A stretch of 64,000 bases of DNA from assembly GCA_023231475.1 (NCBI GenBank), contig JALJEE010001170.1, forward strand, positions 1 through 64,000, given 5' to 3'. Of this stretch, positions 1-12,246 are shown in pieces (within the stretch, counting starts at the first letter, position 1; each line of letters starts with the position of its first letter). A program made the position numbers and the translations under genes. The notes under the pieces were generated by a model. That model searched no databases and was not told where the DNA came from. It saw nothing but the letters and a program-made list of their open reading frames with translations. Origin of the DNA: Seison nebaliae. Its lineage: Eukaryota; Rotifera; Pararotatoria; Seisonacea; Seisonidae.

Positions 1-2593
1 GAAATCATATTATGACGATTATAAAATTATCATTTTACTTTATGAAATTTAATTGAATAAAAACAATTAATTCTTATCAATCCACTTCAATAATCTCTCT
101 CCATTATAATCTTAATTAACGTAGGCCGACCAGCTTACATAAGTAAAATCAGTACTTCAATTTCCAATTTTCTTTTGTCATCGAATCCTCTCTTATCGGC
201 AAAACTTCCGACACCGAATTCCACTCATCATATATTTCGAACACATATTACTTTCATTCCAACTCCATCTTTTCTCATACTATCCGCTAATATCGTTTAT
301 CTCGCAATATATTGCGATTATAATTCATTAAACGAGATGAATATATTCATCTCGATGACTTTAAACAATTCATTTCGTCATACGAACCGCCATTATCTCT
401 GCCAATTGATCGAGTATCTCTTGCGGAGTTAAAACGGTTAATGCATGTCGGTGCCGGTAAAATTTTTTTTCATTTTTTCTTCTTTATTCCGGCGTGAATT
501 ATAATTATAAATAATAATAATAATATTAAATAGATCTAATTCTGGGAGATCTATTCTGTTAAATACACAGTACACATACTTTCCTAATCGTTCCTTTCAT
601 AGAAAGATCTTCTTCGCAATCCTAATATGTCGGGATCATACCGTCGGCTTGAACTTACCTTTATATTTACAACTTATAGTTTCTTATACGTAGCAGATAA
701 TACAGCGAAAACGAACATTTAACATATAAAATTAGTAAATTAATGATTAAAATAGAATAGATATAATTACATAGAAACAGGGAGGAGTTTGTTCCTTAAT
801 AACTCTTTTAAGGATTTATCTATATTTCTTTATAATTTACCCCGTGGGGATTTGGTCTAATAATAAAAAAAAAAAATGACCTTACTTAATGCTATGCAAA
901 TTTTTATTGAAAAATAAATTTTTATTCTAAATAGTGCCCTTGTTAGCATTATAATTCTTAAAAGTTTATATCGTTACTTCTCAATTATGCAAAGCAGTAT
1001 AATTAGAGGTGAATTATTATAACCATCAATAACTATCAACCATTATATCAACTTTATCATTCCATAATTTCTTTTAAAACGATAAATATATTCGTTTATT
1101 AAAATAAAGTTAAAGGAAAAGAAATATGAATCAAAGAACGATAGTTTTAAAAATTTAATATTGTTGAAATTTCCATATGTTTTTTTTCGCCTGATGTAAT
1201 TTTTAAGAAGGTAACTAGGGTCTATGCACATTCCATCACTTGATGATTTCGATAAAATTTAATTTATTTGCTTATTCTATTTGTTGTTGTTGTTTAAAAA
1301 ACATTCTCATTAACAACTTGGAGCACTAAAAATTCTACGTCTGTTTATACTAATAAGATGTAGTTTTATTGACATGACCTCCAATTTACTATTTTGATGG
1401 TGGTAAGTGCTCATTGTGAAATATCTCCAAAAATATGAATATTGGTTCTTCCTCTTTGACAAATGAAGAAACTCTTCATATTTATCGGATTCCCAAAATT
1501 TTCGTTAAATTGCGACACCAATTGTTGCAATTGCTTCTATTTCTCTTCGAATCCCGTCATCTGGTCCATCATCGAATACTCACTATTCTGATACGGAGTT
1601 TCCGATTGTGAACAAAATTGAATAATCTGGACACCAAAGAAGTTATTCCAGATTAATCTAAATTCGCCACATTTGTCGTTCCAATCTAGTCAACGATTCC
1701 AAAGTAAATTCCAACTATATCCAATGAAATAAAGCGAATGGATTCCTTTTTACTTCTCTGTTGAAAAAGACACAACGATTGTTTATAAATGGGTCCTTTC
1801 TATGGACAACCATAAACCATTAAATTCAACACCAATCTATCAAAAATTAGGTCAAATAGACACGTTGGCGACGGATTTTTATTCATTTTATTCATACCAT
1901 TTTAGGAAATTGTTCTTCCTTCCAAAGACGAATTTTTCTTATTTTTCGCCAATACTCTCACGAGAATTCAGTGAAATCATTTCAGACAGAAAAAATTTAA
2001 ATGAAAATATTGATGGTTTCCATTCTTTATTTATAATCGATGGTCAATTGTGTTGGTAATATACGTCATCTATTCTCTCTCTTTCTCTTTCCATGTCTCC
2101 AAGAACTTACACCTCATCTTATACGCGTATTACTCATGGCAACGACCAACGAATTTCTTACACGTGGCATCATCTTATGGATTGAATTAACAATTATCTT
2201 TTACATCGGTTAATTATATACGTCATCTTCTTTACTCGTTTCATCATTATTAATCCGTTTTCATTATAAATTATGAAAATCTCTAGCAATATTCCGAAAT
2301 TAATTGAATGAAAATTATAAAAAATGTAAAATATCGAAAACTAAATGAGTCAATTCAGAAATTTAATAGTTTAATTTTATTTATATCCCTCGTTTTTTCA
2401 AACTGGGGAAAAATTGTCAATGTGAAACATCATAATGTTGATACAAATCTTTTAAATTAAAAAAAACTGGTTTAAGTAACTATAACATAATAGCAAATTG
2501 TATTTTGTAAAGGTTTGGAACAGGTTCTCAAAAAACGCGGTGGCTTTTTGGGCTCTATAGTCAAAACCGATCGATAAGTCATTTGTTTTCCTA
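1..2593. other. intergenic, no convincing gene
   Basis: AT-rich sequence with only short open frames on both strands (for example 1802-2059 plus and 1043-1231 minus). None has a recognisable motif, composition or splice structure. Two perfect palindromes lie at 302-317 and 333-354. No gene can be supported here. Confidence 0.5.
302..354. repeat. pair of perfect palindromes
   Basis: 302-317 is a 16-base perfect palindrome (core CAATATATTG). 333-354 is a 22-base perfect palindrome (arms CGAGATGAATA). They are 15 bases apart. Both could form cruciforms or bind dimeric proteins; function unknown. Confidence 0.7.
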
Positions 2594-2709
2594 ATCTTTA
2601 GGATTCTCAGTTGGTACAGTGGAAGAATGTAGAGTTGTTTGTGCTGACAAAGAGTAGACTTGTAGAGTTGTGAGATCGTTAGGTCAGTGGCTCAAATCTG
2701 CTTCGCGAG
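2594..2709 (+). pseudogene. degenerate tRNA-Tyr-like sequence with intron-like insert
   Basis: Contains a D-arm-like CTCAGTTGGTA, then GAAGA followed by ATGTAGA (GTA anticodon context), a gap of about 40 bases where tRNA-Tyr genes carry their intron, and then AGGTC with a T-arm-like GTGGCTCAAATCTGC. The T stem pairs with wobbles, but the acceptor and D stems pair poorly. It is therefore a decayed copy or a chance similarity, not a confident working tRNA. Confidence 0.25.
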
Positions 2710-3406
2710 AGAAATTTTTTCTCGAAATTCGTGGAAAACAAACAAAGATTGAAAAGTATAAATATGTAAATTTATAAGAATTATATTTCACTGGTACTAT
2801 TGGTGGTGTTCCATATTGTTCTTGTTGTGTTTCTATTCTTATTGTCATCGTTTTTGTGTTTGGTATTTTTGTGGTTATGGCTGTTGGTTGCCCCAGTTTG
2901 TGTCCCAGTTGCCTACCGGTTTTGAATATTTTTATTAAAGTTCAACGTGGAATCCGAAGATCGTTTGGTGAACAAGTTTCCTAGAAGAAAATAAAAAGAA
3001 GAATTAGAAAATAGAATATTAGATTATTTATTCATTCTGCTTAACGAAATTTTTCCACCCAATTCATTTGTAACGAGTTTGACGGGAAAGGATTTTACGA
3101 AGATTATTAGTAGATAAATTGGAAATTTAAGTTTTTTTTCTTCGTCTTCTCGATGATTCATCTCTCATCTGAGCAGCTGTCTGTTGAATCCGTATTGTAG
3201 TAGTATAATCATCAAAGTCGACCACATAAACGGAAAATCAAACAATTCATTTTCGGTAACTGTCATTCCAACATGAAAATCGTAATAGACGAGTTCGAAT
3301 TGCAATATTCGAAGACTTCTTTCTAACAAATCCATGTGCAGTTCGTAAAACATTGATTGTTAAAAGAAAACTCCAAATCCCATCGAGCTTGTGAGTTTAA
3401 AATCTT
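2710..3406. other. intergenic, nothing recognised
   Basis: AT-rich with a T/G-rich patch near 2790-2900. No coding frame with recognisable content. Confidence 0.5.
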
Positions 3407-3479
3407 AGGTTCGAGCGAGAATTGAACTCGCGACCTTCTGCGTGTGAAGCAGACGTGATAACCACTACACCACCGAACC
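3407..3479 (-). tRNA. tRNA-Val (anticodon CAC)
   Basis: Read on the minus strand this folds into a full cloverleaf. The acceptor is GGTTCGG with TCGAACC (one G-U). The D arm contains GTGTAGTGGTTATCAC. The anticodon stem TCTGC/GCAGA encloses loop TTCACAC with anticodon CAC. The variable part is AGGTC, and the T arm is GCGAG-TTCAATT-CTCGC. A and B box promoter sequences are intact, and there is no intron. The discriminator base reads T rather than the usual A of tRNA-Val, a small oddity. It decodes GUG valine codons. Confidence 0.93.
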
Positions 3480-4441
3480 ATATAATTCGGAACCAATATA
3501 GAATAAAGTGCTACAAAAGATATAATACAACATACTACCTGTGAACAGATAATTAAGTATGGTTACATAAGTAACATATGTTACTTATGTTTTATGTTTA
3601 AAGGGCAACTTTTTCAGTTTTAAACGTAGCTTATATGCTATTTAATTAGTTCATAAATAAATTCTATTTTTTTGTTACCGATCAATCATTGTAATTTTCG
3701 ACTATATAAATTTGTTTTCATTATTCAAGGACCAGTTTAATTGAATTCAAGTGTTATGGAAGTGAGTTTAAAAAATGCTTTTGGATGTTTTGGGTTTGGA
3801 TTCTATGCAAAATGCTTGTTGCATTCTCCTCAAAAAAATCAATGATATTGGAGATATCCAAGTTATCTGAAATTTATTCAAAGTTATTCTTTTCAAATAT
3901 CTGCGCATTATTAAGCGTACTTGCATAAATTAGGTTTATTGAGGTTTTCTGAGGTGGCGACATCAATAAAAATATTTTTCTTAAAAGTTGCTGTAGAAAA
4001 ACGGATTACACAACTTATAGATAATTTGCACAAAATTTTCGTTTGAAACAAATCCTAGTGATTTATCTATTGGTCTCTTATTGATTTTTAAATAAGTTCA
4101 AATACTTGTTGCTAATTTAAAACTGATATTTAAATAATAATTTGTTTAAAAATATTTTTCAATTGAAATTCTTAGTCTTTTATTGCATTAAATTAAATCA
4201 TTAAGATTTTAAAGTTTTTTAACATAATTCGGTTCTTAATTCTCCGATATCAGATCGGATATTTATTGTGATGAATTGTGAAAGATATTTTTCTTTGAAG
4301 TTGACAGAGTAGAACATAAAAAAAATTCTTAAAATGAATCGATGTTACATTTTTGTATTATAATTAAACTATAATGGCAATGTCGTTCTGTCAACAGTGG
4401 TGTATTCATTTGAACGATGTGGAGTATCGCCATCGAAACGA
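3480..4441. other. intergenic with 26-base palindrome
   Basis: No gene seen. A perfect 26-base palindrome centred on CATATG occupies 3565-3590. A possible splice acceptor (TCTGTCAACAG) ends at 4396, just upstream of the pseudouridine synthase gene. Confidence 0.5.
3565..3590. repeat. 26-base perfect palindrome
   Basis: The arms are ACATAAGTAACAT and its complement, with no spacer. It lies about 85 bases from the tRNA-Val gene. Function unknown; a cruciform or a short-element relic is possible. Confidence 0.7.
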
Positions 4442-5413
4442 ATGATGGGAGATACGTTTGATCGTTTAAGCTGGCAGAAATGTTGGAATAATTGGTTCAA
4501 CGAGCACCGACTTAATATCGAAAATAAAACGCCATCAATTATTTATAATAATCACCAAATTTTAGCAATAAACAAACCGTCAACAATGCCAATTTATCCG
4601 GGGAATAATAAACTGAATGACAAGAAATCATTAGTTGAATGGATGATGTCAAATCCACTTCTTCGTCAACATCAGAATCATTCTTTGGATTTCAAATTTT
4701 TTACGTGTCACCGATTAGATATTTGTACTAGCGGAATTATTTTGGTGCCGCTAAACAAAGATGTTTGTCGGACGATTTCAACTTCTTTAAATAACAAAGA
4801 GAAATGTGAGAAATGTTATGATGCCATTGTTTTTGGTCATTTGAACGAAAGAGAATTATTAAAAAAGAATTCTTGTGAAATAAATCGGATAAACGATAAT
4901 GAATTTCTAATAACTCATCAACAAGTACGTGATCCAATTCATCGATATAAATGGAAGATTTATGATGAGAACGATGATGGATATTCATCACAATTTATTA
5001 AAGAATCTTTCATGAAAATCCAACAAATCAATCTGATACATCAAATGAAACATTCCATGAATTTATTGAAAGGACGAAATAGACCGAAAACTTGTCAAAC
5101 GATAATATCTTTGATTAAAAAGGGAAATTTAGTGAGATTATATGATAATCATCAATTTGATGTCACATTTGTTCGGTTGAAACCGATCACTGGTCGACAA
5201 CATCAATTGAGAGTGATGTTAAGTGAATTATTAAGACATCCGATCGTGGGCGATGAATTATATGCTGGACGAAATAAATTTGCATTTGGAAGAACATTTC
5301 TTCATGCATCTTCAATTCATTTGAATGGATTAGACAATATCGATAATTTATCACTTAACTCTCCTCCTGATTTCTATTCCACTAATTCAATTTCGATAAT
5401 TGAACAGAAATAA
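4442..5413 (+). CDS. RluA-family RNA pseudouridine synthase (RPUSD-like)
   Basis: Single-exon gene of about 323 residues. Enzymes of this family isomerise uridine to pseudouridine in rRNA, tRNA or mRNA. Seen in the sequence: an IIYNNHQILAINKPS segment (the entry strand of the catalytic fold), the signature HRLDICTSG holding the catalytic Asp, and downstream TGRQHQLRVM with HPIVGDELYA, the RluA C-terminal motif. There is no S4 domain. A GTG-initiated extension to 4397 is open, but a splice acceptor ends at 4396, so I chose the first ATG of the tandem ATG pair at 4442. The acceptor could instead join an upstream exon. The insert between the two motif blocks (about residues 130-230) is long and poorly conserved. 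The RNA target and compartment cannot be told; it is closest to the RPUSD1/2-type animal enzymes by recollection. Confidence 0.85.
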   Translation: MMGDTFDRLSWQKCWNNWFNEHRLNIENKTPSIIYNNHQILAINKPSTMPIYPGNNKLNDKKSLVEWMMSNPLLRQHQNHSLDFKFFTCHRLDICTSGIILVPLNKDVCRTISTSLNNKEKCEKCYDAIVFGHLNERELLKKNSCEINRINDNEFLITHQQVRDPIHRYKWKIYDENDDGYSSQFIKESFMKIQQINLIHQMKHSMNLLKGRNRPKTCQTIISLIKKGNLVRLYDNHQFDVTFVRLKPITGRQHQLRVMLSELLRHPIVGDELYAGRNKFAFGRTFLHASSIHLNGLDNIDNLSLNSPPDFYSTNSISIIEQK

Positions 5414-6254
5414 AACATTTGAATAATATTATTAATTTCGGATGAGAATTAAATTTATTATAATTTTTTTTTAATTTTAATTGAAATTCCCGTTAGGATG
5501 AACTGTATGATCGTTTTATTGTTTCATTTTATCAAAAAAATTAAATTCAAATTTCATTTGTTGAACTAAATTTTTGAATTTATATTTAATTGTTTAAAAT
5601 AATTATTTATAATATGGATGGACATAAAATTAATCCCTCAAAATCCGAATAATGAGAAGTCGTTCCAAAATATTTATTTCGTACTATGTTTCAATTACAA
5701 CATCATCATTATTTTAAATGTTATAACAGATCACGTATATCCTCTCATTCCCATTCTCTTACAATTGTTAGTCCCAATTTTCTCAGAGTCTATAGTGAAA
5801 AAGTTAAATATTTAACGCATTTTCTATAAGAGTTTAATTACAAAAAATACTAACAAAAGACGTAATTATTGACCACTTTCTTTAAAGTGGTATTCGTGCA
5901 ATTGTGGGTCACAAAAAATGTTAAAAAAATAAAATTAAGAAATAATTCTTCTCATGATGATAAGATTGTCGACTTTTTAAGAATTTTGAACTGTTGAAAA
6001 TTATTCTGTAATTATTTGAATTGAGATACCAAAATTATTCTGTCTTCTAAATTGTTCGATAATAATTATTATTATCATTCATACCGAAAAGATTAAATGT
6101 AAAGTTTATGAACTTGAAAGAAAATAATTGAAGGAATAGAATAAATTTCATATAATTACTCCATTATTTATATGATGACATAAATAAAAAGTTAATTACT
6201 GGTATTATAGTTCTGTTTAATGTCCTTGCAACTTTACTCTCACAACTTATTAAA
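5414..6254. other. intergenic
   Basis: AT-rich spacer after the pseudouridine synthase gene. It contains a short hairpin (CCACTTT-CTTT-AAAGTGG near 5872-5889). No coding feature is supported. Confidence 0.4.
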
Positions 6255-6392
6255 ATGGACGAAGTGGAATTAGAATTGAATCAAAATGAGCTTATGTTCA
6301 ACTTGTTAATCGAAGATAACTTTAAGTTCATATGTCCTAGCATGTATGAGGAATTCCTTAATGAGGGTCGAAAGATCATCTATTCGAACTAA
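6255..6392 (+). CDS. possible small ORF upstream of GST
   Basis: A 45-codon ATG-to-TAA frame encoding an acidic, leucine-rich peptide that starts MDEVELELNQ and ends GRKIIYSN. It has no match I recognise. It sits about 130 bases upstream of the GST start. It could be a small gene, an upstream ORF in a GST leader, or chance. Low confidence. Confidence 0.2.
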   Translation: MDEVELELNQNELMFNLLIEDNFKFICPSMYEEFLNEGRKIIYSN

Positions 6393-6526
6393 TGTATATT
6401 TTCAAACAAAAGATAAAAAATATTTAAGAATACCGAAAATTTCACTTATTTTACAGAGACATCTTTTAAAATTATTTTTTCCTTCTCTAAAGATCTTAAA
6501 TTACTAATTTCATTTCAGTAATTGTT

Positions 6527-7195
6527 ATGACAGCTAAATTGACTTATTGGGATGGACGAGGACGTGCCGAAATTATTCGATTGGCATTAGCAGCAGCTGA
6601 TGTAAAATGGACTGAGGATACATTGTTAGAACCAGAACAACTGGATAATTTACGGAAAAGTGAAAAACTGATGTTTCAACAAGTGCCATTATTAGAAATA
6701 GACGGACTAAATTTAGTTCAAAGTGACGCAATTGTTCGATATATTTGTGGAAAATATGGAATGTTGGCCAAGACATCAGTCGAAGCTGTCCAGCAAGATA
6801 TGATTTGCAATGGAGCTATCGATGCTTATGGTTCTCTATTGAAGATAGGATTCGATCCAAAAGCATATGAAGACGCTCTTCCTTTATTGAAGAATCGATT
6901 TCTTCCAATTTTTGAAAAGTTATTGTTGAAGAATAATTTCGACGATGAGAAAAACCGTTTTATTGTCGGCAACAAAATGACGATTGCTGATCTCTACGTT
7001 TTTCTAGTATTGCATGTCATCTATGATTATGATAAAGAATATTATGGATTCAATGTCTTGAAAAAATATTACAAGACATTAAGAAATGATACAAAATTAG
7101 CTGGTTATTTAAATAGTGAAAAGGCGAAGAAAGCGAATGACGAAAAATATATGGACGCAGTTGAGAAAGTTTTACGTATGAAAATTCGCGCTTAA
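6527..7195 (+). CDS. glutathione S-transferase, alpha-like cytosolic class
   Basis: Single exon, 222 residues, the usual length for alpha-class enzymes. It conjugates glutathione to electrophiles in the cytosol. The N-terminal thioredoxin-like domain (about residues 1-80) starts TAKLTYWDGRGRAEIIRL, with the catalytic Tyr near residue 7. It carries FQQVPLLEIDG with the cis-proline of the glutathione site, and LVQSDAIVRYI with the glutamate-contacting QS pair. The helical C-terminal domain follows, including NKMTIADLYVF, the N-capping box motif of GSTs. The motif wording is closest to the alpha class, with sigma as the alternative. A T-rich splice acceptor (CATTTCAG) ends at 6518, eight bases before the ATG, so the leader is either spliced or trans-spliced. 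Confidence 0.93.
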   Translation: MTAKLTYWDGRGRAEIIRLALAAADVKWTEDTLLEPEQLDNLRKSEKLMFQQVPLLEIDGLNLVQSDAIVRYICGKYGMLAKTSVEAVQQDMICNGAIDAYGSLLKIGFDPKAYEDALPLLKNRFLPIFEKLLLKNNFDDEKNRFIVGNKMTIADLYVFLVLHVIYDYDKEYYGFNVLKKYYKTLRNDTKLAGYLNSEKAKKANDEKYMDAVEKVLRMKIRA

Positions 7196-7476
7196 TTTTC
7201 ATCTCAACAAATCAAATCATTCTTAAGTGAATAAATTGAAAATGAATGATAATCATTTTATTTTTCTTTATCCTAATTCCTCTTAATCTTACTTAATTGT
7301 TAGAATTAAATAGAATTAGAATTGAAGATATTTTTTCAGAGATATTATAGTTTTAGTATGTCCTCAAATAAGATGAATATTTTAAGAAATAAAATTTTCC
7401 TCTTTTCTTCATTGGAAATAAATTAGAAATTTTTAATACATATTGTACATCGAAATAAAATGAAAATGATTAAAAA

Positions 7477-10400
7477 TTAGAGATCAAAGGGAAGAATGGA
7501 GGTGAACCGTTCCAAAATGTGCACGTATTTATTTAACACTTTTTGTAGCCATTTAGTATCTGACGTAAAATAAGTTAACCATAAATACGGTTCCATAACC
7601 TGATGTGCCAAATTATGAGAATTAACCATTGCATAATTTGACACCTGAATATTATTTATTAAAATTGAACCAGAGGTAGTTAATGGGGCAAAAGCAGAAG
7701 ATAAATCGATTTCTTCAATTCCAACTATTATGCCATTGGAAATATCTTGTGACTCTGTGTAAAGAATCGTATCATTCAGTTTTATGGTATCAGCTTGAGT
7801 ATATATTCCGTTAATCTTCAATAGATGTTTTGGTGATATGATAATGGTTTTCAAATGGATCTGATTCGTCAATCGGAAAGAAATATTAAGATATTTGAAA
7901 CGATTTTCCACATCGTAATGGAGATATCCTATGAATTTGGTTGTTGCAACTTTATTCTCTTCATTCAAATATAAAACATCTTCACCAAATTTTAATCGAT
8001 CAATTGATTCACTCGATCCATTAGCCAATGTAGCATATGAAGTGTTAGGGAAACATGATTTCATTTTATCGTTCACTATCTCACAATAATAACCGACAGT
8101 GCCATCTTTACAGAAACAAAATCCGGCAAAATTTTCATTATCCGAAACACAAGTCGCTCCATTTTTACATTTATTCGGTTTACAAAAATTTCGAACTATC
8201 GTTTCACACGATTGACCGGTATATCCTGAACGACAAACACATCTTCTTGTTTGAGCGTTACATGTACCCTGGGAAAATAAGTTGATTTATATTAGAAAAA
8301 TAATCATCACAAACTCCATTCAAACAATTGTTACTTAAACAGAAAGTATCAACTTCGCAATATCGTCCAGAGAAATTGGGTAGACATTTACAATAAGCTT
8401 TATTCAATTAATTCAAATAGTTAATGAATTATTAAGGAGAACCTGATGCTTCATCGTTCTCGATACATTCTCCATTATTCACACAATTTCGACCATCGAT
8501 ACAATAGTCACGTTGACAGAATCTTCCGAAATAGTTTTTCGGACAGAAACATTGATTAATTAATCCAACTTAAATAAAATAAAGAGAGAATATACGTATA
8601 TAGAAGGAAAAAATGGTGAAACTAACAATCGGTTGGTATATTGGCTACACACATTCCACTGTTCCGACAGGGATTTGACGCACAAAAATCATTATTTGTA
8701 GGTTGGGTAGTGAAAGGATTTATTGGAGTTCCATTTAAATTTTGTTCGCATAAAGTGGATGTGAATTGAGAAGTGCAAACACAGACGAAAGAATTGATCG
8801 ACGTAGTAATACAAGTTCCACCATTCTTGCACGGAACAGAATTACACGGTGACATTTGATTTTCACAAAATATTCCAGTAAATCCCATTTGACACACACA
8901 CACGAATTCACTACCTGAAATTATAGAAATTTCGATAAGAATTCTCTAAATCGATTCATTCTAATTTAAATTAACCTAAGGGTGTACAAATACCTTGGTT
9001 TTGGCATGGTTTTGAACGACATGGATCGTTCAACAAATTTTCACAATTCTTTCCCGTATACAACGCAGTGCATCGACAAAAATATCCGTTTACTATTTAA
9101 TTTAAAAATTTCGTCGAATCGAACAGGAAATCGAACTTGCAGGAAAACACATTCCCCCATTACGACATGGTTGGCTTAGACAAGTAACTAGAACATCGGG
9201 TGTTGAAAGAGAAAAAGGATAAGTCGTCGTTATCGGAGGAGCGATTGATGTTTGTGTTTCTACATTTGTTTCACATCTTTCTCCACTAAATGGTGCTAAG
9301 CACATACAATGGAAATTAACACCGTCTGATGAAAAAGAAGAATTATTTAATGGAAATAGATCGTCATCACGATAACCATAAGTTGTACAGATACCATTAT
9401 TTAAACAAGGATTAATCGTACATCCATTTCCGATAAATGATGTTTCACATCGTTGGCCAGTAAACGTGTTTGGACAAATACAAATGTATCGATCATAAGC
9501 TAGAATTTTTGTGATAAAATCAGTTGAATGGTACTTATTATTTAACCTATAATGACGCAAGTACCTTGATTCTTACATGGTGTACTAGCACAAACGTTCA
9601 TTTGACTTTGTATTCCACATGTCAATCCAGTAAAATTAGGATTACATTTACAAACAAATCCAGCATCTTGACAAATATGTTTGTAGAGGAATTTCTCGTG
9701 AAGAGTGACTAACTTGGATTATTGAAACATGTTCCCCCATTCATACAAGGATTACTCATACAACTGAAATTAGTTGTTAAAAATGTTGAACAGTTTTTCC
9801 CCGTATACTGTGCGGAACATCGACAAACGTAATCGTTTAATGTCGGATAACATAATCCACCATTCTCACATGGATTCTGTTGACAGATTGTAATTCGTGG
9901 CTTCTGACAGAAGTTTCCTTCGAAGTTTATAGGACAAACACAATAGAAGTTGAACGCTGTTAATATGGAATAATTATATGTATTTAACAATATAGTAAAC
10001 ATAAATCATACCTGATGAATAACAACTACCACCATTTAAGCAAGGAAAACTTTCACATGGATTGATCGGTTTCAATGGAGTATCACAATTATAGCCCGTA
10101 AACGGTCCTTTGCAAAAACATGTATATTTCCCGACTTAATTAGAAAAGTTTCTTGTTGTATTTTAAAGGAAAAAGACATAAATGAAGTTAACCTGTTTCT
10201 ACACAGACTCCATCATTCTTGCATGGTAAAGATCGACATACTTCTTTTAAACGATTATGTTCACAGTTTAAACCGTTATATGGATAATTGCACGAACAGA
10301 AATAATTCGATCCTAATCAATTAAACAATTATTATATGTTCAAATTAAAGAAATTATAAAAATGTTCCACCATTATTATGACAAATTCCATCGTTTAAAC

Positions 10401-11413
10401 ATGGATGTGATACGCAGGCACCACGATTAATCTCTTCGCAATATTTCCCAATAAAGCCTTTTGGACAAACGCATTCAAAACCGGATTGAGCTATATTAAA
10501 ATTGTATTAAATTCGTCAAATTAATAAAGAAAAATTTTATAAATCATTAATTAAATAAAAAAACTCAATAGACAAATTCCTCCATTTCGACAGGGTTCGT
10601 TTCGACAAACACCATTATAATCCTTTATCTCACATGAATGTCCATTATATATTGGGGGACATAAACATATGTATCCTCCAAAAACTACAAAATATATTAA
10701 AATAATTTTCTAATTGTGAAGGTAGTTAAAATAAACCTGTTGGATAGCAAGTTCCTGCTTTCACACAAGGATTACTGTAACACGAAGTAATTAATGTTTC
10801 GCAATGCCGTCCAGTATAATTTGGAGGACAATAACACGTTAATTCTGAAGAAGACGAAAAAATGAATATTGAACAAAGAAGAAAAAAGGAAGAGAAAAAT
10901 AACTGTTACATACTCCACCATTCTTACAATATGAGTCACATCCTCTTGTCTCAAAGATGTTGGTCAGTTTTTCACATTTAATCCCATGAAACAATTCCGA
11001 ACATTGACATTCTCTTCTAAAAACTAGAAAATGAGATTAATAATATTAGATTAAGAAGAAATGGTAAAATTAACGATGTTCATTGTAAACACATCTTCCA
11101 CCATTCAAACATCCGTCCAATGTACAATCATAATACTTATCTGGATATTTACGTAATAATTCGAAATCAGTTAAATTGCAATCATGAACTAAAGAGAATT
11201 TAACATGAATTTAGGATAAAACAAAAGAGAACTTTCACAGTCAATATCGAAATTCAATCGATAATTTTGAGTTTTATTCCAGACATTTTTATGGACATCT
11301 TTCAAAGTCACATCAGTTTCAGTTTGATTAATCCCAAATGATGGAATGGATATTTGGGATTGACAAATGACGGAATAATTGTGTAAAATCAAAACGATGA
11401 AAAGGAGATACAT
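7477..11413 (-). CDS. gene A: secreted multi-EGF protein with C-terminal Hedgehog-type Hint domain
   Basis: A multi-exon gene read on the minus strand. The start at 11413 gives a signal peptide ([18 protein letters not shown]); an in-frame ATG at 11458 would lengthen the n-region. After a unique linker with N-glycosylation sites come about 17 EGF modules of the pattern PCxNGGxC...CxCxxxFxGxxC, mostly one per exon, separated by introns of roughly 45-65 bases. Some modules share exons, such as 9709-10002 and 9102-9500. The C-terminal Hint/Hog domain is at 7480-8055: it opens with Cys in KSCFPN and continues through [14 protein letters not shown] and [13 protein letters not shown]. The position of the second conserved Cys (SCYA in Hedgehog) reads SNYA. 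It has no Hedge domain, so it is not Hedgehog itself. It is predicted to be secreted and to self-cleave. It lies divergent from gene B. Exact exon ends in the EGF part are approximate. Confidence 0.8.
7480..8055 (-). other. Hint (Hog) autoprocessing domain of gene A
   Basis: About 192 residues. The predicted cleavage nucleophile is the Cys at 8055. The conserved His is in SPKHLL (Ser replaces the usual Thr of TxxH). The hydrophobic block [17 protein letters not shown] and SHNLAHQ match the Hedgehog C-terminal domain. The residue before Cys is Ser, whereas Hedgehog has Gly. Confidence 0.85.
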
Positions 11414-11458
11414 GGGAACAATTTGTAAAAATTGATTCTCCAATTTGAGTGAGAACAT

Positions 11459-12246
11459 CAGCTGATTGCGGAAGAGAATTTCCTGCTTGTTTATAGAAGT
11501 GTCTGGTTCATCTATGAAATTTCGTCATTTGTGGTTCATCATCTCACATATCGACGATGGGAAAGTTTCGTTCAATTCAACAAGTTTCTTTAATTCCACT
11601 TTACTGGGCAAAAAGTTGACATAAAGTGAAATAGTCAGAACGAAATGACGAAGAGTAAAGAAATAGGTCGAACCATTGATGGATTGGATGATTGCTTTCA
11701 CACATCGTCTTCTGTTCTTCATTTCTGTTGATAATCGACTATATTGTCTGTCCGTTTGGTATTGTGGGAGTTAGTGTGAGTAACGGAAGTGAGAGACGTT
11801 GCATAAATTGATTATTCCCTAAACTTTCCCCAATCATACTTCCCACCGTCATATGGTTTGAGTTAAACTGAAAGAAGATTTTTGAATAATTTTCAATGAA
11901 TGAATTTTTAATTTTTTTCTTCTTCCGAAAACTCCTCCTTCCACATTGATGTAATAATCATTCATATTATTTGAGAAACAAACAATGAATTGATTATTTT
12001 CGTACTGAAAACATATTGACATTGTCTCAAACTTCATCTGAACGATTGGGAAGAGGATGGATGTAGAAGGTAACACATACACACATCTTATCATTATACG
12101 ACTTTGGTGTCTTATGTATTTTATCTTCAATTCATTATCTATTGTTATTTTCGTCAGGTTCTTTTTCAACTCATTCCATTCATTCCATAAATTTTTGGAA
12201 CGAAAAATTTCCTGTTTCTTTGTTCATCTTCATTCAGAGGAATAAA
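11459..12246. promoter_or_regulatory. shared divergent promoter region of genes A and B
   Basis: About 0.8 kb between the oppositely oriented starts of genes A and B, with short overlapping open frames but no recognised protein. Its position implies that it holds the promoters of both genes. A T-rich AG acceptor ends at 12237, nine bases before the gene B ATG. No specific factor sites are claimed. Confidence 0.4.

Noticed and set aside
375-470. Minus-strand peptide ending LTPQEILDQLAEIMAVRMTK
   Set aside because: Reads like a protein C-terminus, but no upstream exon, acceptor or start could be linked to it; likely chance.
1802-2059. 85-codon plus-strand frame
   Set aside because: Aromatic-rich but without domain, signal peptide or neighbouring exon support.
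4397-4441. GTG-initiated extension of the pseudouridine synthase frame
   Set aside because: A splice acceptor ends at 4396 and two ATGs follow at 4442, so a GTG start in a eukaryote is not needed.
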